64,000 nt of DNA from the NCBI GenBank assembly GCA_013152415.1, contig JAADGI010000015.1:62001-126000 (forward strand). Reading direction: 5' to 3'. Made by a program: the position numbers and the translations under genes. The stretch comes from Gammaproteobacteria bacterium. Lineage in GTDB: Bacteria; Pseudomonadota; Gammaproteobacteria; HyVt-429. Under the pieces are notes generated by a model, which did not search any database, was not told where the DNA came from, and worked only from the letters and a program-made list of their open reading frames with translations. Shown piece after piece: positions 8,741 through 18,034 of this stretch. Position 1 is the stretch's first letter. Every line of letters starts with the position of its first letter.

Positions 8741-10675
8741 TCAATTGCAAACTTCCGCTTCGCATCGATTGCGTCCATTGTCTTTGGCACGATACAGGGC
8801 CTGGTCTACTCGTTCAAAAACAGACTCTGTTGTGTCACCGTTATGAAACTCCGCCACACCACATGAGATGGTCACACTGACTTTCTCACCACTGTGGTGA
8901 AATCCAGTAGTATCTATGAGCTGACGAAATTTTTCTGTCATAACCATAGCGTCCTTAAGCACGGTTTCAGGCATCAGGGTTACGAATTCTTCGCCGCCAT
9001 AACGGGCGGTAAAATCTGCCGACCGAAGCCGTGTTGCCAACATTTGGCCTACTGCCTGCAACACCTTATCACCAGCCTTGTGGCCATAGTTATCATTGAT
9101 ATGCTTAAAATGATCCAGGTCCCAAATCGCGATAGACAATGGCGCCTGATAACGCCGCCAACGATCATATTCAGTAGCCATGCGTTCATCGAAGGCCAAT
9201 CGGTTAAACAATCCGGTCAGGGAATCTTGTAGGGCCTGTTTGCGGGCCTCATCCACCCTCTGACGCAACCCACTCGACTCATCTTCCATCTTATGGAGCT
9301 TAATAGTCAGGCGTTTAATTTTCTTCTCAGAATTTTGGGACCGTTTTTCCTCTTTTTCTATGTATTGACTCATATGCAGGCGAATCGCTGTAAGCCTTTC
9401 ACTGGCCTCAACTTTAAGTCGATCAATATCCTGCGCTTCACGCACACTAAGCTCCAAACCCTCAACCTGGGTGTGGACCTCATTTTGTAATTTCTTACTA
9501 TTAGCCAAAGATTCACGGCGATCGCTATCGGTACCTTGCAGGCCCCTATCTATTTCCTGCAGGTTATCGGTAAGTTGTTTGAGAAATTTTTCGAGCTCAC
9601 GCCTTTCCTTATAAACTGCCTGACGCAACTCGGTCACCATAGCGGCGATGGACTTGATAATCTTGGGCAACTCTTTGGGTTTGGGATTGGCGATCAGCTT
9701 TTCCTTTAGGCCAGAAGCGATAACCTCCATCTCTGCAGGCAAGCTAAAGGTGTCCAACAAACAGCTTAAGGCTTCGGTAGCGGACAATCCTGGGGCTACC
9801 CCAAGGTCTTCACCCGTATCTTCTATTGTCGCTGAAGTTGTTTCATTGCCGAGATGGCGATTGATGAGCCGCGCCGTTTCCATGCACCAACGATCCAACT
9901 TCCTTTGGGTGTTTGCATTTTGAATGGACTGTCGAAGCTGAGCGATATCCCTATCCAGGGATGCAGGTAACGCCAACTCCCGCAACATACGCAATAATAT
10001 TTTTACTACGTCTCCCACGGGCAAGCCACTACCACCCTCCCCAGGATCAATCCCCTCAGAACCGACTGCTGTTGAGTCGTGGGGCTCATCGTGGCTGAAT
10101 ATTTTTTTTAACAAGCCGCCTCTGGGGCGCTGCTCTGGCTCTTCACCTGTGGGCTCACCTATGGCATTCACCACCAAAGCAGTAAAATCCGCAATCAATT
10201 GCGGTTCATCGACATCCCGCTTATTCAATAGACTACGGGCAAATTTTTCTACTTGTCTTTTTTGGGATTCTGGAAACGGAATGGATTCAATCAATCGCCC
10301 CAGAACCTCAGCACTATCTGGAGGCCGATTTTGGGTTTTTGAAATTGCACGCTGGACCTGTTCGGCGCTCCGTGCAACACCCTCCACCAAACGCTTAATA
10401 CGCCCTTTGTCCTTCTCTTCGCGGATAATATTGCGTAGATATTCCAGCTTTTCGTCTAACTGAGGATCTTGACCATCCCCCAGCAGGGTCAAATGGGAAA
10501 TACTACGCCGCAGCAGACTCTCTAATTCTGTCCACTCACGCTCTCGCACCTCAAGCTCGTTAAGGCTGTCGTAATATTTCTGCCGCCAGGGGTCGGGGCT
10601 TGGGTTGGTCGGGTTACCTGAAATACTCACGTCTATCCCTACGGGGTGTACTGACCACTGGGGCAACGCAGCCAC
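8741..10675 (-). CDS. Diguanylate cyclase with long coiled-coil sensory region
   Basis: This 644-residue protein ends in a GGDEF domain with the active motif GGEEF (near residue 560). An RxxD inhibitory site (RSAD) lies five residues before it, so it should make c-di-GMP with product inhibition. The N-terminal 460 residues carry no membrane segment. They contain helical repeats and a predicted coiled coil (about 340-480, rich in Glu, Lys, Arg and Leu), which probably drives dimerisation. A GTG at 10675 gives the longest form; a GTG at 10630 (MSISGNPTNP) with AGGG before it is at least as likely. The next gene is the EAL-HDOD protein 25 bases on. Confidence 0.9.
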   Translation of the reverse strand: MAALPQWSVHPVGIDVSISGNPTNPSPDPWRQKYYDSLNELEVREREWTELESLLRRSISHLTLLGDGQDPQLDEKLEYLRNIIREEKDKGRIKRLVEGVARSAEQVQRAISKTQNRPPDSAEVLGRLIESIPFPESQKRQVEKFARSLLNKRDVDEPQLIADFTALVVNAIGEPTGEEPEQRPRGGLLKKIFSHDEPHDSTAVGSEGIDPGEGGSGLPVGDVVKILLRMLRELALPASLDRDIAQLRQSIQNANTQRKLDRWCMETARLINRHLGNETTSATIEDTGEDLGVAPGLSATEALSCLLDTFSLPAEMEVIASGLKEKLIANPKPKELPKIIKSIAAMVTELRQAVYKERRELEKFLKQLTDNLQEIDRGLQGTDSDRRESLANSKKLQNEVHTQVEGLELSVREAQDIDRLKVEASERLTAIRLHMSQYIEKEEKRSQNSEKKIKRLTIKLHKMEDESSGLRQRVDEARKQALQDSLTGLFNRLAFDERMATEYDRWRRYQAPLSIAIWDLDHFKHINDNYGHKAGDKVLQAVGQMLATRLRSADFTARYGGEEFVTLMPETVLKDAMVMTEKFRQLIDTTGFHHSGEKVSVTISCGVAEFHNGDTTESVFERVDQALYRAKDNGRNRCEAEVCN

Positions 10676-10736
10676 AGGTCAGGCCTGAATTATTCTCCGG
10701 TATCTCTTGGTGTATCGGCTGGTCCTAGGGAGGACT

Positions 10737-11579
10737 TTAGGGGCAGCGCAAAGCCTGAATGACCGGACCGGTCCGGGGCCTTTGGCCATGCCACAAATAG
10801 AAGGATTCTGCGGCCTGTTCCACCAGCATTCCCAGACCATCAACAACCTGGCTGGCACCGTGGTCCCGAGACCAAATCATAAATGGGGTGGGTTGATCGG
10901 CGTACATGAGATCATAGGCCAAGGCCCCTGGCCTAAAAATATCTTCCGGAATCGGTGGTACCTGGCCTTCTAAACTGGCAGCAGTAGCGTTGAGTACCAC
11001 ATCAAAGTGCTGATCCGACAGTGCATCAAAACCACAGGCTTCAATGGTGATTCCACTGAGACGGGAAAACTGCTCGGAGAGGTCCTGGGCCCTGGACACT
11101 GTACGGTTGGCGATGACAAGCCGTTTAGGTGCGTCACATAGGGGGGCCAATATCCCCCTCACCGCACCACCCGCCCCAAGGATCAATATAGATTTTCCCT
11201 TCAGATTCACACCCAGGTTACTTTCCAAATCCCGCAACAAACCTACCCCATCGGTATTGTCTCCATAGAGCTCTTGGTCATTAAACTTCAGGGTATTGAC
11301 CGCACCGGCCTGCTCGGCCCGGTCGCTCAAACGGCTCGCCAACTTAAAGGCCTCGACCTTAAAGGGCACGGTCACATTAAGTCCACCCCCCCCGGCGGCA
11401 CGAAAATGCTCCACCGCCTGGGCAAAGCCACCGGGGTCCACTTGCACTGCAGTATAGTCCAGCCTGATGCCACACTGTTGGGCAAACTGACTATGGATGA
11501 CCGGTGACTTGCTGTGGCTAATGGGATGGCCCATCACCGCATAGCGCCTTGGTCTTTCAAAATCAAAAGGATCAGACAT
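10737..11579 (-). CDS. aroE: Shikimate dehydrogenase
   Basis: This NADP-dependent enzyme reduces 3-dehydroshikimate in aromatic amino-acid biosynthesis. The start at 11579 ([26 protein letters not shown]) gives about 280 residues, near the usual 272. Substrate-binding SHSKSP, NVTVPFK (catalytic Lys) and NTDG are all present, as is the nucleotide loop GAGGAVRG. The longer frame to 11648 adds a stretch unlike any AroE. It is divergent from the TauE/SafE gene. Confidence 0.93.
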   Translation of the reverse strand: MSDPFDFERPRRYAVMGHPISHSKSPVIHSQFAQQCGIRLDYTAVQVDPGGFAQAVEHFRAAGGGGLNVTVPFKVEAFKLASRLSDRAEQAGAVNTLKFNDQELYGDNTDGVGLLRDLESNLGVNLKGKSILILGAGGAVRGILAPLCDAPKRLVIANRTVSRAQDLSEQFSRLSGITIEACGFDALSDQHFDVVLNATAASLEGQVPPIPEDIFRPGALAYDLMYADQPTPFMIWSRDHGASQVVDGLGMLVEQAAESFYLWHGQRPRTGPVIQALRCP

Positions 11580-11763
11580 GGGGGGTATGCTAACATTTTT
11601 CCGATCACTTGATGAACGCCATGCTGAGTAGGCTTTGCGCATTAACATTCACGTAGATATTAAGTGAGTTCATTGGAAATATCTGGCAAGCTCTCTCGCT
11701 TCAATATAAACTGGATAGAAATAATACACAGAAATTATTCATACCATCCTGGCGCGCCCCACC

Positions 11764-12519
11764 ATGGACATACTCACGTCACCCTATTTTCTTGCCAGCC
11801 TGTTTTTTGTTGTGGCATTTATCTATTCCTCGGTAGGCCTGGGAGGTGGCTCTTCCTATACCGCATTACTTGCCATATTTGGATTTAGCTCACTGGTGAT
11901 ACCCAGCGTATCTCTGATACTCAATCTAGTCGTTACCTCAATTGGTAGTTTTAATTTCATAAGAAACAAACACGCCAAGCTTAAACTGGTTTTACCGTTT
12001 TTAATCTCATCTGTGCCTATGGCTTTTTTGGGTGGTTCTCTCAATCTGCCTAAAGAGATATTCCACTGGGCGCTCTTGGTATCACTCATTTTTGTGGCTT
12101 TGCGAATCTACGGCTGGCGGGATACCTCGTTTGATTTAAAGCTCAGCCGAAATGGAAGGTGGGCGGTATCCCTTTTAGCAGGTGGGACACTGGGCCTGAT
12201 GGCCGGTATTGTGGGCATAGGCGGTGGGATCTATCTGGTGCCGTTAATTATTGTCCTCGGCCTGGGTACAGACAAACAGGCAGCGGCCTGTGGCGCAATA
12301 TTTATCTGGCTAAACTCCTTTTCTGGTCTCATCTCCAGACAAGTCTACAACACCATTAACCTCGAGGAATTTATCCCACACATCATCGCGGTACTGGTTG
12401 GCGGTGGATTGGGGTCTTACCTGGGTGCCAGCAAATACACCGCCCAAACTATAGAGAAGATACTGGGCATGCTGATCTTGATCGCCATCGTTCTGTTGTC
12501 CCAGGAACTGCTCATCTAG
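11764..12519 (+). CDS. TauE/SafE-family anion exporter
   Basis: This 251-residue inner-membrane protein has about eight hydrophobic helices arranged as two related halves. Each half has a Gly-rich turn (SSVGLGGGSSYTALLAIFG near 20-38, MAGIVGIGGGIYLVPLI near 135-150). That is the hallmark of the TauE/SafE family, which exports sulfite, sulfoacetate or other organosulfonates. The substrate cannot be read from sequence. The gene ends 4 bases into the convergent radical SAM gene, so the two transcripts overlap. Confidence 0.88.
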   Translation: MDILTSPYFLASLFFVVAFIYSSVGLGGGSSYTALLAIFGFSSLVIPSVSLILNLVVTSIGSFNFIRNKHAKLKLVLPFLISSVPMAFLGGSLNLPKEIFHWALLVSLIFVALRIYGWRDTSFDLKLSRNGRWAVSLLAGGTLGLMAGIVGIGGGIYLVPLIIVLGLGTDKQAAACGAIFIWLNSFSGLISRQVYNTINLEEFIPHIIAVLVGGGLGSYLGASKYTAQTIEKILGMLILIAIVLLSQELLI

Positions 12520-13616
12520 ATTGCCGCCATATTGACCGGCTGGCGGCGGGCGCCCCAAGTGCCCGGTCTCGGTTCGAACACCCCCGCACAGGGTGTGGCG
12601 CACTGCTTACAACGACCCTGTTGATCCAAATTCCAGGCACTCAGCACATACCCATCCCGGCCGATCAACAGCTGAGCACAGTGGTGGCAATAGGTACTGC
12701 CACCCACCCTGTCACGGACGTTACCGGTATAAACGTAGCGCACGCCATTACCCATGGCGATATCCCGCGCCCGGCTCAGGCTTGCCTCTGAGGTAGAGGG
12801 ATAATCCATCATCTTCCAGTCGGGGTGAAACGCGCTAAAGTGCATAGGAACATCCACACCAATGTGTTCCACCATCCACTGCGTCATCTCCTGCAACTCC
12901 TCATCACTATCGTTCTCTCCAGGGATAATGAGCGTGGTGGTTTCAAACCAGACATTGGTTTTGTGTTTAAGATACTCCAGGGTTTCCAACACCGGCTTTA
13001 ACTCGCCACCACATATTTTTTTATAAAATCTTTCGCTAAAGGCCTTTAAATCAATATTGGCCGCATCCATATGGGCATAGAACTCCTGGCGCGGTTTGGC
13101 ACAAACATACCCTGCGCTGACGGCCACAGTCCTGATATCCAGCTCATGACAGGCCTGGGCAATATCAATGGCGTATTCATGAAAAATCACCGGATCGTTA
13201 TAGGTGAAGGCCACGCTATGGCAGCCCATATCTTTGGCCACCCGGGCAATCTTTTGTGGTGATGCGACATCCGCAAGGGTATCGGTCTCCCGGGACTTAC
13301 TGATATTCCAATTCTGACAGAATTTACAGGCAAGATTACAGCCCGCCGTCCCAAAAGACATGACGGCGGTCCCAGGCAAAAAATGATTGAGTGGTTTTTT
13401 TTCCACCGGGTCGATGCAAAACCCACTGGACCGGCCGTAGGTCGTCAGCACGATAGCACCGTCCTGGCACATACGCACGAAACACAAGCCACGCTGGCCC
13501 TCACGCAACTTACAGTAGCGTGGACACAAATCACACTGCACCCGCCCATCATTCAGGATGTGCCAGTAACGAGTTTTTACCGCCGTGGTCGCTTGTATCA
13601 TTGCACTCTTAGACAA
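12516..13616 (-). CDS. amrS: AmmeMemoRadiSam system radical SAM enzyme
   Basis: This 366-residue radical SAM protein has the [4Fe-4S] motif CNLACKFC at Cys93, Cys97 and Cys100. A four-Cys N-terminal cluster (Cys28, 31, 35, 45: CDLCPRYC...GLC) and a C-terminal Cys pair region (YCHHC and CKQCATPC) look like metal sites. It resembles the PflA-like group that pairs with MEMO1 and AMMECR1 proteins; both partners lie just across the divergent promoter (13707 and 14522). The reaction of this system has not been established to my knowledge. The protein is soluble. Confidence 0.92.
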   Translation of the reverse strand: MSKSAMIQATTAVKTRYWHILNDGRVQCDLCPRYCKLREGQRGLCFVRMCQDGAIVLTTYGRSSGFCIDPVEKKPLNHFLPGTAVMSFGTAGCNLACKFCQNWNISKSRETDTLADVASPQKIARVAKDMGCHSVAFTYNDPVIFHEYAIDIAQACHELDIRTVAVSAGYVCAKPRQEFYAHMDAANIDLKAFSERFYKKICGGELKPVLETLEYLKHKTNVWFETTTLIIPGENDSDEELQEMTQWMVEHIGVDVPMHFSAFHPDWKMMDYPSTSEASLSRARDIAMGNGVRYVYTGNVRDRVGGSTYCHHCAQLLIGRDGYVLSAWNLDQQGRCKQCATPCAGVFEPRPGTWGARRQPVNMAAI

Positions 13617-13706
13617 TCACACCTATGTATACAGTATAGATGGGGAAACTCTGCTAAATTTAAAGTTTCCGCAACAAGAAGGGACTACTTTGATATGGAG
13701 GCTGTC

Positions 13707-14495
13707 ATGCCAAACGTGCGTGAACCTGCAGTAGCAGGAAGTTTCTATCCCGCCGACCCTCAGAGTCTGCGCCAACAAGTGAATGCGTGGCTTGGCCAGG
13801 CCGAGTCGGGCCACCCGTTCCCAAAGGCCATCATTGCGCCCCACGCCGGTTATCTCTATTCCGGGTCCGTCGCCGCCTCGGCCTACGCACCCCTCACCGC
13901 ACACAAGGGTCAAATTCACCGCGTAGTATTATTAGGCCCCGCCCACCATGTCTATATCAAAGGCCTGGCGGCAAGCTCCGCCCATCACTTCAACACCCCG
14001 CTCGGGAGCATACCCGTGGACCGGAACGCGGTGGATGACTTGGTGAAGAACCTGGATACTGTGAATATCTCGGATGCTGCCCATGAACCGGAACACAGTC
14101 TTGAGGTTCACCTGCCCTTTTTACAACAGACACTAAGTGGCTTCTCTTTGGTCCCCCTGGTCGTTGGGGGTACGTCTGCAGAAGAGGTGGCGGTAGTTTT
14201 AGACCGGCTTTGGGGAGGAACTGAAACCTTGATCATCATCAGCTCTGACCTCAGCCATTATCATGACTACGATACCGCCTGTAACATGGATCGTGCAGCG
14301 GCCAAGGCCATCGAAAACCTAGACCCAAGCGCACTTGATCCTGAACAGGCCTGCGGCCAAATCCCCATCTGCGGTCTGCTGGCCACCGCCAAGGCCCGGG
14401 GCCTAAAGGTACAAACCGTGGATTTGCGAAATTCCGGAGACACCGCTGGCCCCCATGATCGGGTGGTGGGTTATGGCGCCTGGCTTTTTTCCTAG
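13707..14495 (+). CDS. amrB: AmmeMemoRadiSam system protein B (MEMO1 family)
   Basis: This 262-residue member of the MEMO family has a fold related to class III non-heme-iron dioxygenases. The conserved start VREPAVAGSFYPADP is present, as are IIAPHAGYLYSG (metal-ligand His), the HSLEVHLPFLQ segment and SSDLSHYHDY. I chose the ATG at 13707 because GGAGG sits 5 bases before it and the family start follows at once. Upstream in-frame codons overlap the divergent radical SAM gene and encode nothing family-like. The gene is followed after 26 bases by the AMMECR1 gene. Confidence 0.93.
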   Translation: MPNVREPAVAGSFYPADPQSLRQQVNAWLGQAESGHPFPKAIIAPHAGYLYSGSVAASAYAPLTAHKGQIHRVVLLGPAHHVYIKGLAASSAHHFNTPLGSIPVDRNAVDDLVKNLDTVNISDAAHEPEHSLEVHLPFLQQTLSGFSLVPLVVGGTSAEEVAVVLDRLWGGTETLIIISSDLSHYHDYDTACNMDRAAAKAIENLDPSALDPEQACGQIPICGLLATAKARGLKVQTVDLRNSGDTAGPHDRVVGYGAWLFS

Positions 14496-14521
14496 CACCC
14501 GCTTTCTCTTAAAGAACGACC

Positions 14522-15073
14522 ATGCTTAACGAGTCACAGCGTACTAGCCTGACGGCACTGGCACAGTGCTCCATAGTGCATGGCATACGGTATGGCTGTC
14601 CCATTAAGGTAGACACAAGCCAGTACGATCCAATATTAAGGGCTCAAGGCGCGTGCTTTGTAACACTCCACAGGCATAACCAACTACGGGGTTGCATAGG
14701 CGCCCTACAGGCAAAACACCCATTGGTTGAAGACGTGGCCATTAACGCCTATGCCGCAGCATTCCAGGACCCTCGTTTCCCGCCGATGAAGAAAAATGAA
14801 ATAGACGATCTGTCTATCCATATCTCGGTATTGTCAAAACCAGAGCCTATCGATTTCTCGACAGAAGAGGAGTTATTGAAAAAAATGCGCCCCGGTGTAG
14901 ATGGCCTCATACTGGTGGACAGAGGACACCGAGGTACCTTCCTACCCTCGGTGTGGGACACCCTGCCAGAACCCAAGGCCTTTTTACAACAACTCAAGCT
15001 CAAGGCCGGGCTGAGTGAAGACTACTGGTCCGATTCGATACAAATAGAACGCTATACCACCGAGTCCTGGTAA
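14522..15073 (+). CDS. amrA: AmmeMemoRadiSam system protein A (AMMECR1 domain)
   Basis: This 183-residue AMMECR1-domain protein has the defining LRGCIG motif (near residue 60), followed by NAYAAAFQDPRFPPM and the SVLSKPEPI segment. The domain was named from a human disease gene and is proposed to act on or bind nucleotides or modified substrates together with MEMO and a radical SAM enzyme. It is the distal gene of a two-gene operon with the MEMO gene. Length is normal. Confidence 0.93.
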   Translation: MLNESQRTSLTALAQCSIVHGIRYGCPIKVDTSQYDPILRAQGACFVTLHRHNQLRGCIGALQAKHPLVEDVAINAYAAAFQDPRFPPMKKNEIDDLSIHISVLSKPEPIDFSTEEELLKKMRPGVDGLILVDRGHRGTFLPSVWDTLPEPKAFLQQLKLKAGLSEDYWSDSIQIERYTTESW

Positions 15074-15146
15074 AAAAAACAGACTCCTATTTCAACGCAG
15101 AACCCGGCACCCCGAGGGACAAAATACCGGGGCCATTGCTGCCCCA

Positions 15147-15277
15147 TTACTAAGGAAAACGAAAGTTAGCCGACATCCTTTATCAGCGGGTGTTGGCAGC
15201 ATGGACGCTGCCATCAAGCGTACAGGGACGTATTCACCGCGTCCCGCTGATGAAGGATGTAATGAACTCGTTAGTAA
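15147..15277. repeat. MITE-like inverted-repeat element, copy 1
   Basis: This 131-bp element is bounded by TTACTAA (left) and TTAGTAA (right). Inside are GACATCC...ATCAGCGGG on the left and CCCGCTGATGAAGGATG on the right, plus a small hairpin GGCAGCATGGACGCTGCC. A second copy lies at 20015-20154, and a decayed left end near 18134-18177. It encodes no protein and follows amrA. Confidence 0.85.
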
Positions 15278-15298
15278 CTTACCCCAACAAGCAACGGC

Positions 15299-16087
15299 CT
15301 ACTTCAGTTTTTGGTATGCCTCGGCACCCCCTCTCATAAAATAGTAGTCCTTGATTTTCATGGCACGCAGGCGATACTCCAGCCAGCGGACCTGCTTGCC
15401 TACATTATCGTAAATCAGCAAGGTTTTTTGTTCCTTCTGGGCCTGCTCAAGCAGTGATCTCAATTTTTCAGAATCTTCCAGACTTGCCCACTTCTCAACA
15501 AAGGGGAATAACCCCATTGAAGCACGTTGGGTACGGCTGCGCACATCAATAACGGCATATTTATCCGATTCTGCCCGACGCTTAAACTCCTCAGGGCCAA
15601 TTTGCCGTGTCTTATGTTTTTTCTTGCTGATAAGCTGAGAAGGATCAATGGGGCTTTTTCCCAACAATACCGTACGCCCAGGTTGAGCCCTGGCCCAATC
15701 GAATATCCCCGCATCAAATGAAAAAACATCACCCACCCCAAACACCTGTGCCTTCCTGGCGGCCTTATAAGATTTAAAACACGTATGTCCATTACAGTAG
15801 AAGATTATTGGATCAAAACTCTTTTTACGAAGCGCCCTAATCTTTTTCACAAATTCGGCGTGTGCAATAGGGACATTAATGGCGCCCTTTATATGAATCG
15901 TTGCATACTCATAGGGTGATCGCACATCAACAATATGGGTCTCTTTAGGCATTCCCTTTAGCTGTTCTAAAGTAACGATCTCTACCTCTGGATATAACTT
16001 CCGTCCTGGAAATTCCTCTCCTGCCACTGCAAAAGCGGTTAACAGAATCAAGCTAATCGCAAGGAGTCGTTTTGAAAGTTGGCACAT
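15299..16087 (-). CDS. Exported tandem rhodanese-like protein
   Basis: This protein of about 262 residues starts at 16087 (MCQLSKRLLAISLILL), with GGAGG 9 bases upstream. The signal peptide ends near AVAGEEF. The first rhodanese domain (about 30-130) has the loop YCNGHTC with a Cys at the catalytic position. The second (about 155-260) has YDNVGKQ with no Cys and should be inactive. It probably binds or transfers sulfane sulfur in the periplasm; partners are unknown. It is a single-gene unit convergent to the MITE-like repeat. Confidence 0.85.
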   Translation of the reverse strand: MCQLSKRLLAISLILLTAFAVAGEEFPGRKLYPEVEIVTLEQLKGMPKETHIVDVRSPYEYATIHIKGAINVPIAHAEFVKKIRALRKKSFDPIIFYCNGHTCFKSYKAARKAQVFGVGDVFSFDAGIFDWARAQPGRTVLLGKSPIDPSQLISKKKHKTRQIGPEEFKRRAESDKYAVIDVRSRTQRASMGLFPFVEKWASLEDSEKLRSLLEQAQKEQKTLLIYDNVGKQVRWLEYRLRAMKIKDYYFMRGGAEAYQKLK

Positions 16088-16111
16088 CGGAAAATCCTCC
16101 ACTGAATCCAC

Positions 16112-16498
16112 TAATAAGCATAGCGCCCATTAGCCATCATTAAGGTATAGATCACTTTATCAAAACCAGGGAAACCTGGACACTCATGATTCACGTTATA
16201 CCACCGGGTTTTGACGAGAAAACCCTCTCATTTCCCGGCACCAGGGCACCGGCCTCGGGGCCCTCTTAGGGGGTAGCTGCAAAGGACCCACAGCCCCCAA
16301 CACCCATCGAAGGGGCAACAAAACCCTCCCAACAGGCTGGCTACATTATCCTTCGAGGGCAGCCACCGCCAATCCTATCGGCCACATGGGCTTGTTTCCT
16401 CCCTATGGTGAATTGAGGCACCTTCCTTGACACCCGAAAGACTTATTGTTATACAATAAATAATTATTGTTTTATATTTAATTTACAGAGGCCAAATT
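16112..16498. other. Intergenic region, upstream of DUF2975 operon
   Basis: No ORF or recognisable RNA gene is visible here. The part 16200-16400 is GC-rich with several short inverted repeats. The last 60 bases are very AT-rich (TTATTGTTATACAATAAATA near 16443-16462) and probably contain the promoter of the gene at 16499. I could not match the GC-rich part to any known riboswitch. Confidence 0.5.
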
Positions 16499-17035
16499 GT
16501 GGGAAAAGCTCATCGTATACAACGAGTTAGCTCTATTATGCGTAGCCTGTGCCTGGTGTTGGCACTTCTCGCCCCGTCGGCGGTAGCCCTGATCTGGCTC
16601 AGGTTCGATAGCTTTGCAACCATGATTGTGGGGATCAATCAGTTGCCATTCCGGCCACAAGACATTGATGCCTCCACGCGACTCATGGGATTTATCATTC
16701 ACATGATCCCTGGCGGTGTGGCCGTATACGCACTGCTGCAAGGGCGACGGCTATTTGGGCTTTACAGCGAAGGGAAGATATTTACCCTGGAAAATACCCG
16801 TCGCCTGTCAAACATTGCGCGGGCACTTATCGTCTACACCCTGGCCATGCCATTAATGCGTACCGCACTCAGTGTACTACTCACCCTGCACAAGCCACTG
16901 GGAGAAAGGCATTTGGTGATAAGCATCAGCTCAGATGATATTGGCTTACTATTTATCGGCACCGGATTACTGGTCATCACCTGGATCATGGATGAGGGGC
17001 GCAAACTGGCTGAAGATAACGCACAGATTGTATAA
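16499..17035 (+). CDS. DUF2975 four-helix membrane protein
   Basis: This 178-residue protein has four predicted membrane helices (about 13-32, 57-80, 104-122, 140-160). The segments GLYSEGKIFTLENTRRLSNIARAL and the C-terminal DEGRKLAEDN are the conserved parts of DUF2975. The start is GTG with GAGG about 8 bases before it. The family almost always sits beside a small XRE-type regulator, as here at 17044. The molecular role is unknown; it may sense something at the membrane for that regulator. Confidence 0.85.
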   Translation: MGKAHRIQRVSSIMRSLCLVLALLAPSAVALIWLRFDSFATMIVGINQLPFRPQDIDASTRLMGFIIHMIPGGVAVYALLQGRRLFGLYSEGKIFTLENTRRLSNIARALIVYTLAMPLMRTALSVLLTLHKPLGERHLVISISSDDIGLLFIGTGLLVITWIMDEGRKLAEDNAQIV

Positions 17036-17043
17036 GCAAGCCC

Positions 17044-17256
17044 ATGCCTATCCTTATCAAGCTCGACATGATGCTGGCCAAACGAAAAAAGAAATCACGG
17101 GATCTTGCCGAATTTGTCGGCATCACTGAACAAAATATCTCATTACTCAAATCCGGCAAAGTCAGGGGCGTACGTTTCGGGACTCTCGAAAAAATCTGTG
17201 AGTTTCTCGAATGTCAGCCCGGAGATCTGCTTGAATACAAGGAAACCAAAATATGA
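17044..17256 (+). CDS. Small XRE-family transcriptional regulator (YozG-like)
   Basis: This 70-residue protein is a single helix-turn-helix domain: KSRDLAEFVGITEQNISLLKSGK is the HTH, and FGTLEKICEFLECQPGDLLEY is the characteristic end of the Cro/C1 YozG-like group. It lies 8 bases after the DUF2975 gene and overlaps the next by 4 bases, so the set is one operon. It probably regulates its own operon; target sites are not identifiable by eye. Confidence 0.9.
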   Translation: MPILIKLDMMLAKRKKKSRDLAEFVGITEQNISLLKSGKVRGVRFGTLEKICEFLECQPGDLLEYKETKI

Positions 17257-17489
17257 GCACTATGACACGACCTTCATTATTGATTCTACTCACCATCACC
17301 GCACTGCAATCAGGATGTGCATCTGAATCCTGGAAGCGGGTATCTTTCGACGTCCTGCAACAACAGGAATGCCGACTTCAAGGCTCCCCAAGTGAACAAG
17401 GGCAATGTATGCGTACTTACGACAAGGAGTACGAACGTTACCAGCGTGAGCGGGACCAACTGACCCAGAAACCGGATCAAAGAAATTGA
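17253..17489 (+). CDS. Small putative lipoprotein
   Basis: This 78-residue protein has a signal peptide ending ITALQSGC, a near-lipobox with Cys22. Leu stands one place further from the Cys than in the consensus. The mature part is Gln/Glu/Arg-rich with two Cys (QQQECRLQG, GQCMRTYDKEYERYQRERDQL) and probably helical. The start overlaps the XRE stop by ATGA. I do not recognise a family. It is likely an envelope protein of the same operon. Confidence 0.65.
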   Translation: MSTMTRPSLLILLTITALQSGCASESWKRVSFDVLQQQECRLQGSPSEQGQCMRTYDKEYERYQRERDQLTQKPDQRN

Positions 17490-17494
17490 GAAAC

Positions 17495-18034
17495 ATGCGC
17501 AAATCCCGGAATATGCACACATCAGCAACGATCACATGGCTGTTGTTTTGCCTGAGTAACATCCCGGCATGGGGCACAGAACCGGGGGAGATCGTCGGTG
17601 AATGGGTGACCGCCGGTGGATCTTCTCGAGTAATGATCACACGACAAGATGACAAGTACGTCGGTCGCATCGTTGCCCTCAAGCACTCGCGCAATGGCCC
17701 AAATAAGCAACCAGGAATAAAGAAAAAACCACAGACCGACACCAATAATCCTGATGCAACGCTGAGACAACGCCCCTTGATTGGTCTGTTGCTGTTAAAT
17801 AATTTTCACTTCGACGGAGACGGTTGGAGTGGAGGGACAATATACGATCCCAATAACGGCAAAACCTACAAGGCCGAGATATCCCTTGCCGACAAGCGCT
17901 CACTATACGTCCGTGGCTACATCGGAGTATCCCTGATTGGCAGGACAACAATCTGGGAATCCCTAAATAGTTATCGCAAACGAGAACTGGCCTTTTTGGA
18001 GCTGAATTGCGAACAATCCAACGCGGCACATTAA
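17495..18034 (+). CDS. Exported DUF2147 protein
   Basis: The protein has about 179 residues from the ATG at 17495; a TTG 9 bases earlier is less likely. A signal peptide (SATITWLLFCLSNIPAWG) is followed by the DUF2147 domain, with the diagnostic stretches GEWVTAGGSSRVMI, NPDATLRQRPLIGLLLL, GGTIYDPNNGKTYKAEI and YVRGYIGVSLIGRT. DUF2147 proteins are periplasmic beta-rich proteins of unknown function. It is the last gene of the DUF2975 operon. Confidence 0.88.
   Translation: MRKSRNMHTSATITWLLFCLSNIPAWGTEPGEIVGEWVTAGGSSRVMITRQDDKYVGRIVALKHSRNGPNKQPGIKKKPQTDTNNPDATLRQRPLIGLLLLNNFHFDGDGWSGGTIYDPNNGKTYKAEISLADKRSLYVRGYIGVSLIGRTTIWESLNSYRKRELAFLELNCEQSNAAH

Noticed and set aside
7468..8790. Active c-di-GMP phosphodiesterase
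   Set aside because: The EAL domain lacks the conserved loop after LDDF and belongs with the inactive YuxH-like group.
13383..13706. N-terminal extension of the MEMO gene
   Set aside because: It overlaps the divergent radical SAM gene. The family N-terminus and GGAGG ribosome site define the start at 13707.
16200..16420. Possible structured RNA or riboswitch in a GC-rich intergenic region
   Set aside because: Several short stems can be drawn, but no conserved core of any riboswitch or small RNA that I know is visible.
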